A DNA stretch of 8,880 bases. Origin: Hyphomicrobiales bacterium (GTDB lineage: Bacteria > Pseudomonadota > Alphaproteobacteria > Rhizobiales > UBA4765). Positions 6,432-8,880 of this stretch are shown here, in pieces. The translations under genes were made by a program, and so were the position numbers. Under the pieces are notes generated by a model. The model was not told the origin of the DNA. It made no database searches and saw only the letters and a list, made by a program, of their open reading frames with translations. How positions within the stretch are numbered: position 1 is the stretch's first letter; each line of letters begins with the position of its first letter. Location: contig JAIYEB010000113.1 in NCBI GenBank assembly GCA_027487195.1, positions 1 to 8,880 of the forward strand. The letters run 5' to 3'.

Positions 6432-7493
6432 ATGGCGACCTACAGCAAGCGAGGCAATCGGTGGCGTGCGCAAGTGCGCCGCAACGGCAGGGCGCCGATC
6501 TCGAAGGCGTTCCCGACCAAGGCGGCAGCGCAGGCGTGGGCGCGTGAGACGGAAACCCGGCTTGACAAGGGCGAGCGCATCGACGTGGCGCTCCGGGTCA
6601 CGCTCACCGATCTCATGCGCGTATATCGCGAGGAGGTCGGAAAGCATCGTGGCATCCCAAAATCGCGACACGGCGCGCTCAAGCAAATCGAAAGGATCCT
6701 CGACGCGAATGCGTTCGTCGACTTCGCGCGCCGCCGCGAGCGGGATGGAGCCGGACCGGCGACCATCCTGCAGGACCTGTCCTACGTGGGAACAGTCATC
6801 CGGCACGGCGGTGCGCTCGTGAACGCCAACACGGCTGTCGCCGGAGCGATCACAGCTCTGAACCACGCTCGATCCACGTTGCGCCACGCGGGCCGTATCG
6901 CGAAGGCGCAAGAACGCGACAGGCGTCCGACCGACATTGAGTTGATTGAGCTCATTTCGTACTGGTCGACCCGGCAGATGTCGATACCCATGATCGACAT
7001 TGTGCTCTTTGCGGTCGCGACGGCCATGAGGCTGGGCGAAATTGTCAATTTGAGGTGGGAGGATTTCGATCCAGCCACCCACACGATCTTGATCCGGGAC
7101 CGGAAACACCCGCGCCGCAAAAAGGGCAATCACCAGCGAGTACCCCTGTTGTCGGGGCCGTTCGAACTGCAAGGGCGGACGATCGACCCCGTTGCGATCA
7201 TGACACGCCAACCGAGCGCATGGACAAGGTCCGGGCGAGTGTTCCCGCACGCGTCGCCCTCAGTCTCGACCGCGTTCCAGCGTGCCGTAGAGGCAACCAA
7301 GATCGAAGACCTCCATTTCCACGACCTGCGCCACGATGGCGCATCGCGGCTGTTCGAGGCGGGATACGCGATCGAGCAGGTCGCGCTTGTGACCGGACAT
7401 CGCGACTGGAACATGCTCAGGCGGTACACCCAACTGCGCGCTGAGGCGCTGCATCGCCAGCCCGTCGCGCCATTGGCGATCGCGGCGGAATAG
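6432..7493 (+). CDS. int: Tyrosine recombinase, dusA-associated integrase type
   Basis: This 353-residue site-specific recombinase should insert and, with a helper, excise the island. The N-terminus (MATYSKRGNRWRAQVRRNG, with FPTKAAAQAWA at 27-37) looks like the AP2-like arm-binding domain of phage-type integrases; a SAM-like core-binding region follows at about 57-155 and the catalytic domain at about 165-345. All catalytic residues are visible: Arg200 in TAMRLGEI, probably Lys225 in IRDRKHPR, His297 and Arg300 in FHDLRH, His323 in TGHRDW and Tyr332 in MLRRYTQL. The ATG at 6432 has GGAG eight bases upstream; the in-frame ATG at 6378 lies inside the repeat spacer and is rejected. Divergent placement 134 bp from the dusA start points to the dusA-associated family. 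The gene appears intact, so the island may be mobile. Confidence 0.93.
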   Translation: MATYSKRGNRWRAQVRRNGRAPISKAFPTKAAAQAWARETETRLDKGERIDVALRVTLTDLMRVYREEVGKHRGIPKSRHGALKQIERILDANAFVDFARRRERDGAGPATILQDLSYVGTVIRHGGALVNANTAVAGAITALNHARSTLRHAGRIAKAQERDRRPTDIELIELISYWSTRQMSIPMIDIVLFAVATAMRLGEIVNLRWEDFDPATHTILIRDRKHPRRKKGNHQRVPLLSGPFELQGRTIDPVAIMTRQPSAWTRSGRVFPHASPSVSTAFQRAVEATKIEDLHFHDLRHDGASRLFEAGYAIEQVALVTGHRDWNMLRRYTQLRAEALHRQPVAPLAIAAE

Positions 7494-7495
7494 TC

Positions 7496-7960
7496 GTGGC
7501 GGACGAACCCGACGTCGATGCGGTCCGGGAATTCCTTTTCAGGCGTTACCCCATGCCCGCGCTCAGGCCGGTCGCGCCGGAAGATGAGTTTGTGGTCGGC
7601 GAGGCTGCGATGGCTGAGATCGAGACCATCATTCGGACGCAGGTTCTGCCGTTTGAACCCGCGTTCCGCGCGCTGGACAAACGGCGACGCGCTCGTTCAA
7701 AGGCAGGTGGGTCGCTCGCGAACATCTTGTTTGGCGACGACATCACAGCACAGATCAAAGCAGCGGCGATGGAAGACCCCGTCGGCTTGTCCACCAATCC
7801 GCCGACGACCCCGACAACGACCTGGCATTCGCCGACGCTTCAGCCATCCAGAGGTATCACGCCTACCACTTTGAGCGGTTGGCCCTTCGATTTAGTGCCA
7901 GCCAACGGGTCGCGATCCTTGAAGTCGTGCAACAACTTGCCCGCGACATCGCAACAATAA
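7496..7960 (+). CDS. Unrecognised island protein, N-terminal part (apparent frameshift)
   Basis: I do not recognise this protein. It starts with GTG two bases after the integrase stop, with GGCGGAA upstream as a possible ribosome-binding site, so it is probably translated in tandem with int. The first 100 or so residues look like a real soluble protein: acidic N-terminus, FRRYPMPALRPVAPEDEF (15-32), a helical stretch and basic DKRRRARSK (61-69), then GGSLANILFGDDITAQIKAAAMEDP (71-95, written here as a run of family-like sequence only in part: SLANILFGDD). After about residue 103 the frame turns into Pro/Thr-rich, low-quality sequence (PTTPTTTW) and stops at 7960, while the frame one base back becomes well-formed. 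The genuine gene therefore most likely continues in the other frame to 8223, for a product of about 242 residues. Confidence 0.65.
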   Translation: MADEPDVDAVREFLFRRYPMPALRPVAPEDEFVVGEAAMAEIETIIRTQVLPFEPAFRALDKRRRARSKAGGSLANILFGDDITAQIKAAAMEDPVGLSTNPPTTPTTTWHSPTLQPSRGITPTTLSGWPFDLVPANGSRSLKSCNNLPATSQQ

Positions 7961-8223
7961 ACGGGAAGTTATCCGCGACGCTTGACCGGAACCCGCCCGC
8001 GACGCCTCAAGCCGAGCAGCGTGCATTAGAGATCAAAGAAATCACTAGGATTGCGCGCCGGCTGATCGACCGGGACGTTGAGCGGAAAAAGCCGCGATCC
8101 CAACTCCAGATGGCGCGCCTGATCCTGATCGAGCTTGGCCGGATCGATCCGACGCTCCGCCAGTGCAAGACCCTCGTTGAGCGATGCCGTCGCGCGGGCA
8201 TCCCGCTAATCGTTCCACGGTAA
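7804..8223 (+). CDS. Unrecognised island protein, C-terminal part (no own start)
   Basis: This frame continues the gene that starts at 7496, one base back in phase. It is open from 7657 but has no ATG, GTG or TTG until the TTG at 7879, yet it reads as normal protein from about 7804: DDPDNDLAFADASAIQRYH, then FERLALRFSASQRVA. Third codon positions here are mostly C or G (the six codons from 7804 all end in C or G), unlike the overlapping frame. The rest is helical and basic, with RRLIDRDVERKKPRSQ and a closing KTLVERCRRAGIPLIVPR. I recognise no family. Either a one-base loss, a sequencing error or -1 recoding links the two parts; a separate gene starting at TTG 7879 is possible but would ignore 75 bases of good coding sequence. 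Confidence 0.6.
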   Translation, partial: DDPDNDLAFADASAIQRYHAYHFERLALRFSASQRVAILEVVQQLARDIATINGKLSATLDRNPPATPQAEQRALEIKEITRIARRLIDRDVERKKPRSQLQMARLILIELGRIDPTLRQCKTLVERCRRAGIPLIVPR

Positions 8224-8285
8224 GGCCCCTCCCACCCCAGGTTCACATGATGAGGTGGCACCCGTCGAACCAGACGAGGGGACCA

Positions 8286-8555
8286 ATGGACATTCATTCT
8301 GATCACGAGACTACCGCCGAAAACATGACCGAGACGTCGAATGCGTGCGCTCGCGAGTTGCGCGCCGCACTGGGGCTCGTGTCTCCGGCTGAACTCGCGG
8401 CCTTACTCTGCGTCGATGTCCGCACCCTGACGACGTGGCGCGTGAGGGGCCAAGGTCCCGACTTCGTCCGTCTCGGTCGCGGCGTGTTCTACCGTCGCAC
8501 GGCAATCGAGGCGTGGATCGAACTGAACGAGCGGCCCACCAACCGTACCGCCTGA
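8286..8555 (+). CDS. Small HTH protein, excisionase/AlpA-like
   Basis: The 89-residue product is a small DNA-binding protein. Residues 31-79 form an HTH_17/MerR-like winged helix: SPAELAALLCVDVRTLTTW (33-51) is the helix-turn-helix, GPDFVRLGRGVFYRR (57-71) the wing strands, and TAIEAWIE (72-79) the closing helix. Proteins of this kind in integrative elements act as excisionases (recombination directionality factors) or as activators of integrase genes (AlpA). Which applies cannot be read from sequence. The ATG at 8286 has GAGGGGA at 8276-8282 just upstream; an internal ATG at 8325 would also keep the whole domain. It lies 62 bp after the broken gene, on the same strand as int. The natural targets to consider are the TGGTGCA units next to int. 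Confidence 0.8.
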   Translation: MDIHSDHETTAENMTETSNACARELRAALGLVSPAELAALLCVDVRTLTTWRVRGQGPDFVRLGRGVFYRRTAIEAWIELNERPTNRTA

Positions 8556-8567
8556 CCAAAACGCAAA

Positions 8568-8594
8568 GCCCGCCGGAGGGCAAACCCGGCGGGC
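8568..8594. terminator. Strong GC hairpin after the HTH gene
   Basis: GCCCGCCGG (8568-8576) and CCGGCGGGC (8586-8594) form a perfect 9-bp stem with a 9-base loop, 12 bases after the HTH stop. On the plus strand no U tract follows (CTGAATGCG). On the minus strand the stem is followed by TTTGCGTTTT, so it fits an intrinsic terminator better for leftward transcripts. It may act in both directions. Confidence 0.5.
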
Positions 8595-8645
8595 CTGAAT
8601 GCGTTCACGACACTCCCGAAACCGTCACGCTCCGGAGGCCCAGAT

Positions 8646-8880
8646 ATGGCCGAAAGTCCGCCAAAGATCAACGAATTCATCGAATTCGCGACCGCGAACT
8701 CTGTCCGGGGCTTGTCTAAGTCCTACTCCGCTGTCAGCGACGAAGGGCGTCCGGTCGCGGCTGATGGGCCTGCACCCTTGTACGCCGGGGAGTTCTTGAA
8801 GCACCGCTTCCCTCTGGCCGAGTGGCCCGAGCTCTATGCCGACTTTTTGAACCGCACGCCCAGCCACACGGCGTTGATCG
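8646..8880 (+). CDS. Unrecognised island protein, N-terminal 78 residues (runs off right edge)
   Basis: The frame is open to the end of the window and starts with an ATG that has an excellent Shine-Dalgarno sequence, CGGAGG at 8633-8638, seven bases upstream. It reads as ordinary soluble protein: MAESPPKINEFIEFA, a basic-polar stretch with RGLSKSYSAVSDEGRP, then an aromatic-rich segment LYAGEFLKHRFPLAEWPELY. No membrane segment, signal peptide or catalytic motif is visible in the part present, and I recognise no family. It lies 90 bp after the HTH gene, with a hairpin between them, so it may have its own promoter. It is the first cargo or core gene past the integrase/HTH module; what it does depends on sequence outside the window. 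Confidence 0.75.
   Translation, partial: MAESPPKINEFIEFATANSVRGLSKSYSAVSDEGRPVAADGPAPLYAGEFLKHRFPLAEWPELYADFLNRTPSHTALI

Larger units (their letters stand above)
6229..8880. mobile_element. dusA-integrated genomic island, left end
   Basis: The element starts in the 5' end of dusA and runs off the right edge. From the dusA side it carries a repeat array, a tyrosine integrase, an unrecognised gene with an apparent frameshift, an excisionase-like HTH gene, a hairpin and the start of an unrecognised gene. All its genes face away from dusA. No phage structural, conjugation, resistance or defence gene is visible, so it cannot yet be called a prophage, an integrative conjugative element or a satellite. 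Extent and cargo lie outside the window. Confidence 0.7.

Noticed and set aside
5797..6822. Long plus-strand open frame (341 codons) across dusA and the island junction
   Set aside because: It is antisense to dusA and then overlaps int out of frame. It is Arg/His-rich without motifs, while both real genes have full family signatures.
6312..7250. Minus-strand open frame of 312 codons opposite the integrase
   Set aside because: It mirrors int in high-GC DNA and translates the inverted repeat at its end; the catalytic motifs of int on the plus strand are decisive.
7775..7805. Programmed -1 frameshift signal
   Set aside because: I find no X-XXY-YYZ heptamer or clear downstream pseudoknot, so recoding is kept only as an alternative to mutation or sequencing error.
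8226..8281. CCCCTC (8226-8231) pairing with GAGGGG (8276-8281) over the HTH gene ribosome-binding site
   Set aside because: Only six pairs across a 44-base loop in GC-rich DNA, so chance is likely; not strong enough to annotate.
8625..8867. Minus-strand open frame opposite the right-edge gene
   Set aside because: The plus-strand frame has a strong Shine-Dalgarno sequence and better codon pattern; this one has neither.

Overview
The window looks like chromosomal DNA of a GC-rich alphaproteobacterium, possibly of the Hyphomonadaceae/Maricaulales type. The evidence is the high GC at third codon positions, a DivJ/PleC-like membrane histidine kinase, a TIGR02281-type membrane retropepsin next to a DUF1289 protein, and the tight gene packing. 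The genus is a guess; no rRNA or other marker is present.

Left part (1-6297, host chromosome): the 3' part of a sensor histidine kinase (1-1074) is followed by a DUF2237 protein (1134-1520). A hairpin that could terminate in both directions separates this pair from cobT (1564-2589, minus). cobT and cobS (2689-3483, plus) diverge from a short region with candidate back-to-back promoters. CobT makes alpha-ribazole phosphate and CobS joins the alpha-ribazole moiety to adenosylcobinamide-GDP, so the pair completes the lower half of cobalamin. cobS overlaps a membrane-anchored retropepsin-like protease gene by one base, followed by a 53-residue DUF1289 Cys-cluster protein. Converging on these is a minus-strand pair: dusA (tRNA dihydrouridine synthase A) and, 14 bp downstream, a TSUP/TauE-SafE permease.

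Right part (about 6230-8880, accessory DNA): a tyrosine recombinase gene starts 134 bp from the dusA start codon and points away from it. This is the layout of the known dusA-associated genomic islands, which insert inside the 5' end of dusA and rebuild it. The dusA/int gap holds a near-perfect 23-bp inverted repeat built from TGGTGCA units, with five copies in total and 11-bp phasing; the last copy lies between the integrase ribosome-binding site and its start codon. Downstream come an unrecognised gene that appears split by a -1 frameshift near 7780-7804, a small excisionase/AlpA-like HTH protein, a strong hairpin, and the start of an unrecognised gene that runs off the right edge.

The first six kilobases are mostly ordinary. 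The points that deserve attention are the island end at dusA, the repeat array between dusA and int, the broken or recoded gene behind the integrase, and the cobT/cobS control region. I see no CRISPR array, RNA gene, insertion sequence or recognisable defence system; most of the island lies beyond the right edge.
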